Origin: Oscillospiraceae bacterium
Lineage (GTDB): Bacteria > Bacillota > Clostridia > Oscillospirales > Ruminococcaceae
Direction: 5' to 3'
Assembly (NCBI GenBank): GCA_009784625.1
Contig: WRBI01000018.1
Coordinates: 1-43,771 of the forward strand
DNA: 43,771 nt
Both the position numbers and the translations under genes were made by a program. Positions within the stretch are counted from its first letter, which is position 1; each line of letters starts with the position of its first letter. The notes beneath the pieces are model-generated. The model ran no database searches. It was not told the DNA's origin and worked only from the letters and a program-made list of their open reading frames with translations. This document shows positions 8,866-15,584 of this stretch, one piece after another.

Positions 8866-9747
8866 ATGTCCAATTACATGAGCGCGATGACAAAATCGGG
8901 GGATGCGATCCTGTATCTGATCGACTCCACCGACATTGTGGCCCGCGCTGAACAGATACACAAAACATCGGCTGCGGTTACCGCGGCCCTTGGCCGGCTG
9001 CTGACCGCGGCCTCACTGATGGGGTGCAGGCTGAAAAACGAAGAAAGCTCACTCACCATCCAACTCAAAGGGGATGGCCCGGTCGGGTCAGTTCTGGCGG
9101 TGGCGGCCCCTACCGGAGACGTGCGCGGATATGTTGAAAATCCTGTGGTCGAGCTTCCGCTCAATGAGCATGGCAAGTTGGATGTAGCCGGAGTTGTGGG
9201 CAATCAGGGATACTTGCACGTAATGCGGGACTTCGGTTTTGGCCAGCCCTATATCGGCAATACCCCAATCGTGTCAGGTGAGATTGCCGAAGACATCACC
9301 CATTACTACGCGGCCAGCGAGCAGATTCCAACCGTCTGCGCACTCGGTGTGCTGGTCAATACCGACCTGACTGTCCTTAAAGCGGGTGGTTTCATACTCC
9401 AACTGCTGCCCGGTGCGGGGGATGACGTAATCGAGCGGGTGGAGAAAAACATAGGCGTCATCCCGTCGATCACCGAAATTCTCAGTGATGGCAAGACATT
9501 GGACGAGATAGCGGGCGATTTGCTTTCGGGTTTTGAATACGAGGTGCTTGAGCGGCGCGCGCCCGGTTATAAGTGTGACTGTACCCGGGAGCGGGTCGAG
9601 CGCGCACTGATCACTTTGGGCACAGATGAGCTAAGCGCTATGGCCGACGAGGAACCGGTAACACAGGTGACCTGTCACTTTTGCCCCAAGATATACCGCT
9701 TTAACCCGGGTGAATTGCGTGAGCTAGCCAAACAAAGAGAGGGCTAG
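8866..9747 (+). CDS. hslO: Hsp33 redox-regulated holdase chaperone
   Basis: A 293-residue cytosolic Hsp33. The N-terminal body carries the family blocks TSAAVTAALGRLLTAASLMG and LPLNEHGKLDVAGVVG. The C-terminal zinc redox switch is intact: C237-x-C239 and C270-x-x-C273. In reducing cytoplasm the four Cys bind zinc and the protein is inactive; oxidation forms disulphides and unfolds the switch, activating binding of unfolding proteins. ATG start preceded by GAGGGG about 8 bp upstream. It appears monocistronic, with cotJC debris before it and a large gap after it. Length is normal for the family. Confidence 0.96.
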   Translation: MSNYMSAMTKSGDAILYLIDSTDIVARAEQIHKTSAAVTAALGRLLTAASLMGCRLKNEESSLTIQLKGDGPVGSVLAVAAPTGDVRGYVENPVVELPLNEHGKLDVAGVVGNQGYLHVMRDFGFGQPYIGNTPIVSGEIAEDITHYYAASEQIPTVCALGVLVNTDLTVLKAGGFILQLLPGAGDDVIERVEKNIGVIPSITEILSDGKTLDEIAGDLLSGFEYEVLERRAPGYKCDCTRERVERALITLGTDELSAMADEEPVTQVTCHFCPKIYRFNPGELRELAKQREG

Positions 9748-10193
9748 TGCCAAGTGCAAAAAACGCGTGATAAGTCTTGCTTTTCGTTCCCGCCATTGGG
9801 TGGGGGAGAAAACGTTTAGTGGCTTTAGCAACAAAAAAACCGGCCACAGCGGCGAAGCCGCGCGGCCGGGCGGCTTTACACTTTACGCAAACGCAAACAG
9901 TCCGATTGTTCGGACTTATTCGAGTAGAAAAGCAAGTATAAAGCCGGAAATATTTTTGACAGCGGCCATATGATTTATGCGTTATAGCAGATACGCCATA
10001 GAAATTTTACAAGTTGCATAATCGGCGCAAGTGCGGCAAGACTAACTTTGCTTGAATCTTTGCGCATTTTTTGCGTCAGCGAAGTTTGCGCACAGGTTAA
10101 AAGCGAATCGGCGCACCGCTTTCTCATTTATCGGCCGACCGGACTTAGCGGCCAAGTGGGAAGGCAATCACCTTACTAAAGGAGTGAACTCTT
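9748..10193. other. Intergenic region with GC-rich hairpin
   Basis: No gene is supported here. A two-tier hairpin lies at 9840-9869 (CCGGCC/GGCCGG with inner GCGGC GAA GCCGC). A run of A precedes it (9833-9839), so the T-tract is on the minus strand; it may still act after hslO. A TTGACA hexamer lies at about 9957-9962 without a well-placed -10. Confidence 0.4.
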
Positions 10194-10403
10194 GTGCTGG
10201 ATAGAATTGCACTTTTCTTTGTCATTGTAGGCGCGCTTAACTGGGGGATGGTCGGGCTGTTTCAGTTTGACACCGTCGCCTGGCTGTTCGGCGGAACAGC
10301 AGCCATACTCAGCCGGGTAGTCTACACCCTGATCGCGTTAGGCGGTATTTGGGCCATCTCACTGCTCTTTCGAGAAAGAGAGCGGGATAGCGTCCGCGAC
10401 TAA
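10194..10403 (+). CDS. DUF378 (YuzA-like) small membrane protein
   Basis: 69 residues with two membrane helices (about 5-25 and 37-58) and the DUF378 hallmark ALNWGMVGLFQFDTVAWLFGG. Function is unknown; the family is widespread in Firmicutes as small inner-membrane proteins. GTG start with AAAGGAG about 9 bp upstream. A strong terminator 12 bp after the stop makes it a single-gene unit, and it is probably transcribed from the 9748-10193 gap. Confidence 0.85.
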   Translation: MLDRIALFFVIVGALNWGMVGLFQFDTVAWLFGGTAAILSRVVYTLIALGGIWAISLLFRERERDSVRD

Positions 10404-10414
10404 TAGACCCGCGC

Positions 10415-10452
10415 AAAACCAAACGGGAGGCCTAGGCCTCCCGTTTGGTTTT
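10415..10452. terminator. 38-bp perfect palindromic terminator
   Basis: Two 19-bp arms with no spacer (AAAACCAAACGGGAGG to the centre CCT|AGG) ending in TTTT on both strands. It can terminate the DUF378 gene on the plus strand and the GGDEF gene converging on the minus strand. Confidence 0.85.
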
Positions 10453-10499
10453 GACTTGGCATACCGGAGACACGCTGTCGCCGCGTCACCGAACACCCA

Positions 10500-11345
10500 T
10501 CAGCACTCTAAAGTGACCATGTTCTTTCCGGATTCTTTCGCTTTTTGATATGCGTTATATGTATTGCTGGTAAAGCTGGCCAGTTCTTCTTTCGAATCCG
10601 GCGTACGGATATTTACACCAACATATGCTGATAGGCCTTTGCCAAAGGTATCCATGTTTTCTATCTCTGAGAGAATCCTTTCGGCAACAATCATTGCGCC
10701 TTTGTATTCGGTGATTGGCAGCAATGCGGCGAATTCGTTGTCGCTCCAGCGCGCTGTAAAGTCGGTGGAACGCTTAATTGAATGATCAAGCGTCTTAGCG
10801 ATTGCCTTGTATATATTATTTCTCAGCTGCTTATTGTTGCCGGTTTCTTGATCTTCGAAACCATCTACGCCAAAAATTAACAGGCTGAGCGATGACTTTT
10901 CCCTGACCGCCCTGTTCCATTCCAGCATAATGCGGTTGTCAAAGCCATATCGATTCGACAATCCCGTCAGATCATCTTTCATGCTAAAGGCCGCTATCTC
11001 TAAAACACTGTCGGCGGTGGCCATATAGCCATCGAGAAATTGTTCGTCTGTGCTGACGGGTTCATTACTGCCGCTCTCAAGCTGGGCAATCATAACTTTT
11101 ACGCTGTCAATATATTTTTGCATAACGCTTACAAAATTCTTTATATCCGATATATCCATGGTGGCGGGCGGCCCGGCCTGGCTGCCGCTTGTATCGTCAT
11201 CATGTGCGCCGCCAAGTTGTTTGTCCATTTCCTTTCTTTGCATCCTCTCAACGGTTTCCCTTAAAAGGTCCCCAATCATGCCCTGTACGCTTTGCATGAT
11301 ATCGTTTTGTTCAGATGGTGTTTGTGCAGGGACTTTTTCACTCAT
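10500..11345 (-). CDS. GGDEF-domain protein with degenerate active site
   Basis: 281 residues. The N-terminal 115 residues are helical and soluble with a hydrophilic linker; the C-terminal half is GGDEF-like, starting DDLTGLSNRYGFD and containing SLSLLIFGVDGFED and STDFTARWSDNEFAALLP. The signature GG(D/E)EF is replaced by WSDNEF (200-205) and the DxDxFK metal block by GVDGFED, so diguanylate cyclase activity is unlikely; it may bind nucleotide or act as a scaffold. No membrane segment. ATG start with GGGAGG about 8 bp upstream. It is downstream of a hairpin terminator following the coiled-coil surface gene, so it may be read through or have its own promoter. Confidence 0.75.
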   Translation of the reverse strand: MSEKVPAQTPSEQNDIMQSVQGMIGDLLRETVERMQRKEMDKQLGGAHDDDTSGSQAGPPATMDISDIKNFVSVMQKYIDSVKVMIAQLESGSNEPVSTDEQFLDGYMATADSVLEIAAFSMKDDLTGLSNRYGFDNRIMLEWNRAVREKSSLSLLIFGVDGFEDQETGNNKQLRNNIYKAIAKTLDHSIKRSTDFTARWSDNEFAALLPITEYKGAMIVAERILSEIENMDTFGKGLSAYVGVNIRTPDSKEELASFTSNTYNAYQKAKESGKNMVTLEC

Positions 11346-11415
11346 TGATTTTGCCTCCCGTTTTTTATTATTTTGGCCGGTGCGCGGTGCAGGGCGGATT
11401 GCTTATAAAACAAGC

Positions 11416-11444
11416 AGGCCTGTGGCGAAAATCACCATAGGCCT
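11416..11444 (-). terminator. Terminator after coiled-coil surface gene
   Basis: A 10-bp stem AGGCCTGTGG / CCATAGGCCT (one G-U type pair) with a 9-nt loop. On the minus strand it is followed by GCTTGTTTTAT, a partial U-tract. Confidence 0.6.
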
Positions 11445-11493
11445 ACGACTTTTTACAACTTACATGCGCGCTGATCTATCACTGTCATCAACC

Positions 11494-13233
11494 TTATTGT
11501 GCGTTTTCATCTTTGAGCTTTTTGATCGCTGTTCCTACACAAGCCGCCAGTAGGGACGCGAGAATCAAGCCGGTGGCCATGAAGTCTGCTGTGTTGGCCA
11601 GCCCGGTACCGGGCATAGCACCCAGCGGAACCCCATCGTCATCAATGATAACATAGTCGAAGTCATCGAAAGATGCCAGTGGAACTGCGGCGTCGTCAAT
11701 CATTACGAGATCGTTGAATGCTGCGAATGCTGCCAGAGGAACTGCGGCATCGTCGATGGTTACGAGACCAGGGCCAGGGCCAATCGGAGCCATCGGGGTG
11801 GGCGGGCCGCTCGAGCCGCTGCCACCGCCGCCGAAGCCGCCGCCAACGCCGGTATCACCATCTTCGGGCGGTGTGGGTGGCGTAGGTGGTGTGGGTGGTG
11901 TGGGAGGAGCCGGATCCAGCTCCGGTACGAACCATTCTGTGTAATAACTGCTCTCAACTTGATCGGGAAACTCAGCTGCTGTCACCGGAGCACCAGGGTT
12001 CGGTGCTTCACGGGTTGATTCAAACTCAAGCTCGGGAATATATCCGGGCGGTGTCAAATCTGTATCGCCCTCACCATCTTCGCTGGGCGGCATAGTAACA
12101 GAATTTTGTCTAAGCCGTACACCGTTAATCGACTGTGAACCTACGCCGTGTTGATCAACAATGTCAAGAACACCTTCGGAGTGGATGGTAAATACTGCGC
12201 TGTGGATGCTGGTATTTCCTTGAGAACCGTATTGGAAGAACAGTTGAATTTCCATTCCGGCAGGCACATTGCCTGTTGCGTGAAGCTGCCATGTTCCGTG
12301 GTTGTCTGTGGTGACAAACACATGGAAAGCCGCGTTCGGTCCGCCTGCTACTGTTAATTGGCCGTTGTTGCTGTGTATTTGGCTGGTCCAGCCGGAACCC
12401 CAACCATTTCGGAAAGGTACTGGGTCAGTGCTGGTTATGCCTTCGCCGCCTTCGCTACCGCCACCGCTTTCCTCGTCTTCACCGCCGCCTTCGCCAGGTG
12501 CGTAGCTTTCAATCGCGTCGATAAGGTCCTGTCTGGCGAGTTCGTATTCTTCTCTCAAGTCTGCCAAGCCTTCAACGGCTTCTACCAGATCGTCTCTGGC
12601 CTCTACATAGTCGTTCCAAGCTTCTTCGAGCCGGTCTGCTGCGGTCATACCGGCTGCGTCCTGTGCATTCAATGCGGCAACCGCGGCTTCCAATTCGTCT
12701 TTCGCGTTCTCATAAGCGCTTCTCGCGACGGCATATTCGTTGTTGCGGAAATCTTGATACGCATCCCGTGCATTATCTGCGGCAGTTTCCCTCGCTTGAA
12801 GCTCAGCGTTGTCGACGCCCTCAGTGCCGCTAAAGGTTGTTAAAGCATTGTAAGCATCCTCAAGTTCCTGTTTCAACTCTTTAAGTTGATCGCGGACGGC
12901 GGCGTATTCTGCATTCTCGAGTTTATACGCGTCGCGGGCAGTTTCATAGTCGCTCCAAAGGCCATCAAACTCTTCCTGAGCATCATTCAGGGCTTCTTCA
13001 GCAGCTTCGTACTGATCCCGGAGGCCGCCCTCTTCTTCAATGGGTTCTCTGGCTTCCAGGTACTCGTCGCGTGCGCTTTCATAAGCTTCGCGCGCATCGT
13101 CAACGGTTTCCGGAACCGGGCGGTCTTCCGGTCTTTCACGTACACTTTCGCTGGTGCTTTCGATGCTGTCACTGCTTGGGCTCGGGCTGTTATCTCTTTC
13201 TACCGGTGTGTTATCTCTTTCGTAATCGGCCAT
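11494..13233 (-). CDS. Coiled-coil repeat protein with sorting-like C-terminus
   Basis: 579 residues from the ATG at 13233, chosen because AGGGGGT lies about 8 bp upstream; an upstream in-frame ATG at 13269 adds 12 residues. Layout: a Ser/Pro/acidic N-terminus; long alpha-helical repeats (about 35-250) built on Ala/Tyr/Glu/Asp heptads such as AYESARDEY and ARDAY; an acidic Gly hinge; a beta-type domain (about 270-390); a PPTPPTPP spacer near 440; a Gly-rich stretch; then three copies of a V-x-I-D-D-x-x-V-P-L-A motif between about 488 and 531. The end is MPGTG (540-544), a hydrophobic helix, and KKLK, which resembles an LPxTG cell-wall sorting signal. No signal peptide is visible, which is odd for an anchored protein. 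I do not recognise the family; function is unknown, perhaps an envelope structural protein. Confidence 0.7.
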   Translation of the reverse strand: MADYERDNTPVERDNSPSPSSDSIESTSESVRERPEDRPVPETVDDAREAYESARDEYLEAREPIEEEGGLRDQYEAAEEALNDAQEEFDGLWSDYETARDAYKLENAEYAAVRDQLKELKQELEDAYNALTTFSGTEGVDNAELQARETAADNARDAYQDFRNNEYAVARSAYENAKDELEAAVAALNAQDAAGMTAADRLEEAWNDYVEARDDLVEAVEGLADLREEYELARQDLIDAIESYAPGEGGGEDEESGGGSEGGEGITSTDPVPFRNGWGSGWTSQIHSNNGQLTVAGGPNAAFHVFVTTDNHGTWQLHATGNVPAGMEIQLFFQYGSQGNTSIHSAVFTIHSEGVLDIVDQHGVGSQSINGVRLRQNSVTMPPSEDGEGDTDLTPPGYIPELEFESTREAPNPGAPVTAAEFPDQVESSYYTEWFVPELDPAPPTPPTPPTPPTPPEDGDTGVGGGFGGGGSGSSGPPTPMAPIGPGPGLVTIDDAAVPLAAFAAFNDLVMIDDAAVPLASFDDFDYVIIDDDGVPLGAMPGTGLANTADFMATGLILASLLAACVGTAIKKLKDENAQ

Positions 13234-13280
13234 TTGGAGTAACCCCCTAAAGTAAATGTAATGTTCCACATTTATTATGA

Positions 13281-13341
13281 AGTTGGGGTTCTTCGTTTTC
13301 AGCCTCTCTTGTTCTGGAGTTGGGGTCCTCCGTTTTCAGCC
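13281..13341. repeat. Tandem 24-bp direct repeat upstream of surface gene
   Basis: Two copies (13281-13304 and 13318-13341) differ at two positions, have a 37-bp period, and lie 48-108 bp upstream of the surface gene's ATG. They could be regulator or sigma-factor sites. A small hairpin (CATTGC/GCAATG, about 13343-13361) adjoins. Confidence 0.6.
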
Positions 13342-13405
13342 GCATTGCTTTCGCGCAATGTGGTTAAGCGCCTTTTAATAAAGAGTAAGGTCTCGTCGTT
13401 TTGAC

Positions 13406-13960
13406 TTACTTCACGACCATCAGAAAGGTGGAATTTATCACGCCCGGGCTCGTCTGGGAATCTACTCCAACCGGTGTGATGGTCAAGATAGCCATATGTT
13501 CCCCGGCCGGCGGTAGGCTGGACAGCCTGATGTTTCCGGTGGACATACCCGGTGCGATTTCCTCTGACGTGTAAACGATTTGGCCGGTGTCTTTAAGAAC
13601 AATCTGGAACACAAGGTAATGTGCGTTGGCGTTGGGGTTTATTATACCGGTCTCGGTGTCTGTCTCACCCACAGGAACGATCAGGGTGCCAAAGACCGGT
13701 ACGGTTATCAGCGTGCTTTCATTTGGCAGTCCGGTAGGGGCAAACGCTGCAAGAGGGATCGGCGCTTCGTCAATTATGATATACCCGCCGTTCCCCGACA
13801 ATGCGCCTGAAAAGTACACGGAAACGAAAATGCCAAAACACGCTGCGCAAGCGCTAAAGGTTGTGACTATTTTCAGCTTGGCCCGCCGGCTTTTCGCCTG
13901 GGCTTCAAGCTCTTCGGCGTGCCTTAGAGCCATTCCCGCGACTTTATTTGCGTCGTACAA
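13406..13960 (-). CDS. Single-pass membrane protein after sigma gene; possible anti-sigma factor
   Basis: 184 residues with a short basic helical cytosolic segment (1-30, rich in Lys/Arg/Ala), one membrane helix at about 31-52 (IVTTFSACAACFGIFVSVYFSG), then an extracytoplasmic region of beta character. Just outside the membrane is IIIDEAPIPLAAF, the same motif that is repeated three times in the surface protein encoded next. TTG start with AAAGGGGGG about 6 bp upstream. The topology and position directly after an ECF-like sigma gene suggest an anti-sigma or sensor role, but no zinc anti-sigma or RsgI motif is visible, so this is inference from context. Confidence 0.6.
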   Translation of the reverse strand: MYDANKVAGMALRHAEELEAQAKSRRAKLKIVTTFSACAACFGIFVSVYFSGALSGNGGYIIIDEAPIPLAAFAPTGLPNESTLITVPVFGTLIVPVGETDTETGIINPNANAHYLVFQIVLKDTGQIVYTSEEIAPGMSTGNIRLSSLPPAGEHMAILTITPVGVDSQTSPGVINSTFLMVVK

Positions 13961-14042
13961 TGCAATCCCCCCCTTTCACCTGTTTTCTCTTACACCATGT
14001 TAGTGTCTCTCAAATCGAAAAAGTCGCACCATTTCCAAAATT

Positions 14043-14630
14043 TTATATCAGCCGAATATACCCTTTGCTTTCGAGGTTCTTTTTCAGCGCCGCTTTCGCC
14101 CTGTATGCCAGATGCTTGATCTGTGTATCGCTTTTGTTCATGACCTGCGCGGCCTGTTTATAGCTCATGTCCTCAAAGTATAGAAGGACCAGAACGGCGT
14201 GATACTCTTTTTTCAGCTCCTGCATGGCTTTTTGCAGATATTGTCTGGTTTCTTCCCTTTCCAAAGCGCCGTACAGGGTTTGATCGTCGTCGATTGGTAT
14301 GGCTGTGGCATCCTCAAACGAAAGATGCTGCTCGCGCCCGCGCTTTTTGATATGCCGCATAGTTAAATTCTTGCCAATCGAGAACAAATATGTTTTGAAA
14401 GATGACTTGCCCTCATATTTTTTGCGGTTGAGCGCAAGCTGGGCAAATGTCTCTATGGTCAGGTGCTCTGTCTCGTGGTGGTCTCGGACAGTACCATATA
14501 TAAAGCGGGACAGCTCATCTTCGTACAACAACACAAGCTCTTCAAAAGCTTTGTTGTCACCGTTGGCGAAGCGGTGATAGAGCTCTTCACCTGCCAGCCC
14601 TTGTGTTGCGTTAGATTCCAATCTCATCAT
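14043..14630 (-). CDS. ECF-type RNA polymerase sigma factor
   Basis: 195 residues. Sigma region 2 (about 17-90) contains DNKAFEELVLLYEDELSRFIYG and the conserved TYLFSIGKNLTMRHIKK -10 recognition helix. Region 4 (about 132-185) contains LKKEYHAVLVLLYFEDMSYKQAAQVMNKS and a helix-turn-helix reaching RAKAAL. There is no region 3, as expected for an ECF factor. Two adjacent ATGs are possible starts; GAGGA gives better spacing to the second (14627). It is followed by a membrane protein that may restrain it. Upstream sit a TATAAT without a -35 and direct repeats that could bind the adjacent response regulator. Confidence 0.88.
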   Translation of the reverse strand: MMRLESNATQGLAGEELYHRFANGDNKAFEELVLLYEDELSRFIYGTVRDHHETEHLTIETFAQLALNRKKYEGKSSFKTYLFSIGKNLTMRHIKKRGREQHLSFEDATAIPIDDDQTLYGALEREETRQYLQKAMQELKKEYHAVLVLLYFEDMSYKQAAQVMNKSDTQIKHLAYRAKAALKKNLESKGYIRLI

Positions 14631-14740
14631 TCCTCGCGCCTACGCTGCTCCTTCGTGGAATAAATGACCTGCGCCTGTGAACGACTGCCGCAAAACAAAT
14701 CACAATGGCAACTTTATGTTTTGCCAAAAAATTCTTACAT

Positions 14741-14746
14741 ATTATA
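14741..14746 (-). promoter_or_regulatory. -10 element for sigma gene
   Basis: TATAAT on the minus strand about 110 bp upstream of the sigma start. No recognisable -35 at 16-18 bp, which suggests activator dependence. Confidence 0.4.
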
Positions 14747-14791
14747 GTTCAAAAGCAATCATATCATTTTCAGCGGGCCATTTAAAGTGTT

Positions 14792-14810
14792 TGTGAGAAG
14801 TGTGTGAGAA
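14792..14810. promoter_or_regulatory. Putative response-regulator direct repeat
   Basis: TGTGAGAA at 14792-14799 and again at 14803-14810, an 11-bp period (one helical turn), with a related TGTGAGTG at 14833-14840. This geometry is typical of OmpR/PhoB-family sites. It lies between the OmpR-type regulator gene and the -10 of the sigma gene, centred about 55-60 bp upstream of that -10. Confidence 0.45.
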
Positions 14811-14873
14811 TCGCCACAATTCTCATGGATATTGTGAGTGAAAACAAGTTTGTCAAAGCCGAAAGCCGGGGCG

Positions 14874-15584
14874 TCATTCACAGGGCTCAAAGCGGTACCC
14901 CTTGCCGCGTACCGAAGTAATCGAACACCCTGAACCGGCAAGCTGGATGCGAATTTCCGATATGGCGCTTCTCAAAGCATGGCTGTTCCCCACCAAAGGC
15001 TGTTCCCATATGGTTTCATAAAGGCTGTCATATGTGAGTGTTTCGTTTTTATGCCGCGCGAGCAGCAAAAGCAGCCCCACCTGCTTTTGCGAAAGCCCCA
15101 GGACATTGCCGTCTATCGCTGCGCTGCGGGCAGTGTTGTTTAAGGCCAGGCTGCCGAAGGTCAACACTTCCTGTGAGCGCTCGGCGGCCTCTACCGCCAT
15201 CCGCACCCGCTCTTCTTCCCGCTGTTTGCCGCGGAGCATGACCTCTATCCGCATTAAGAACTCATCGTAATCGTATGGTTTTGCCAGATAGTCATTGGCG
15301 CCCAGCCGCAGCCCCTCCACCTTGTCCCTGGGAGTGCCCAGAGCGGTGAGCAGCAGGATGGGCATTTCGCAGCCGCCATCGCGCAGCTCTGTCATAAAGT
15401 CAAGGCCGCTGCCGTCAGGCAGCATAATATCCAAAACAATGATATCGGGCAACAACAAGGCAATCTGCTCCCTTGCCTGAGAAAGGTCCATCGCGACAGC
15501 CACATTGTAGCCGCGCTCGGTTAAGATATACTTGTTGGCGTCTTGAATGTCTGCATCATCCTCTATAAGGAGAATGTTATACAT
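14874..15584 (-). CDS. OmpR/PhoB-family response regulator
   Basis: 236 residues from the ATG at 15584, chosen because GAGGT lies 8 bp upstream and the protein then begins MYNILLIEDDAD as in the family; an upstream in-frame start adds five residues. Receiver domain with acidic pair E8/D9-D10, phospho-Asp D52 in VLDIMLPDG, Thr in LLLTALG and Lys in YLAKPYDYDEF. A short linker leads to a complete winged-helix DNA-binding domain (about 140-235) ending SVRGKGYRFEP. The start overlaps the end of the upstream sensor by 8 nt, giving translational coupling. Because that sensor lacks an ATPase domain, the source of phosphate is open. Confidence 0.93.
   Translation of the reverse strand: MYNILLIEDDADIQDANKYILTERGYNVAVAMDLSQAREQIALLLPDIIVLDIMLPDGSGLDFMTELRDGGCEMPILLLTALGTPRDKVEGLRLGANDYLAKPYDYDEFLMRIEVMLRGKQREEERVRMAVEAAERSQEVLTFGSLALNNTARSAAIDGNVLGLSQKQVGLLLLLARHKNETLTYDSLYETIWEQPLVGNSHALRSAISEIRIQLAGSGCSITSVRGKGYRFEPCE

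Noticed and set aside
9957-9990. TTGACA as promoter of the DUF378 gene
   Set aside because: No -10 at 16-18 bp; the nearest TTATAG is at 20 bp, too weak to claim.
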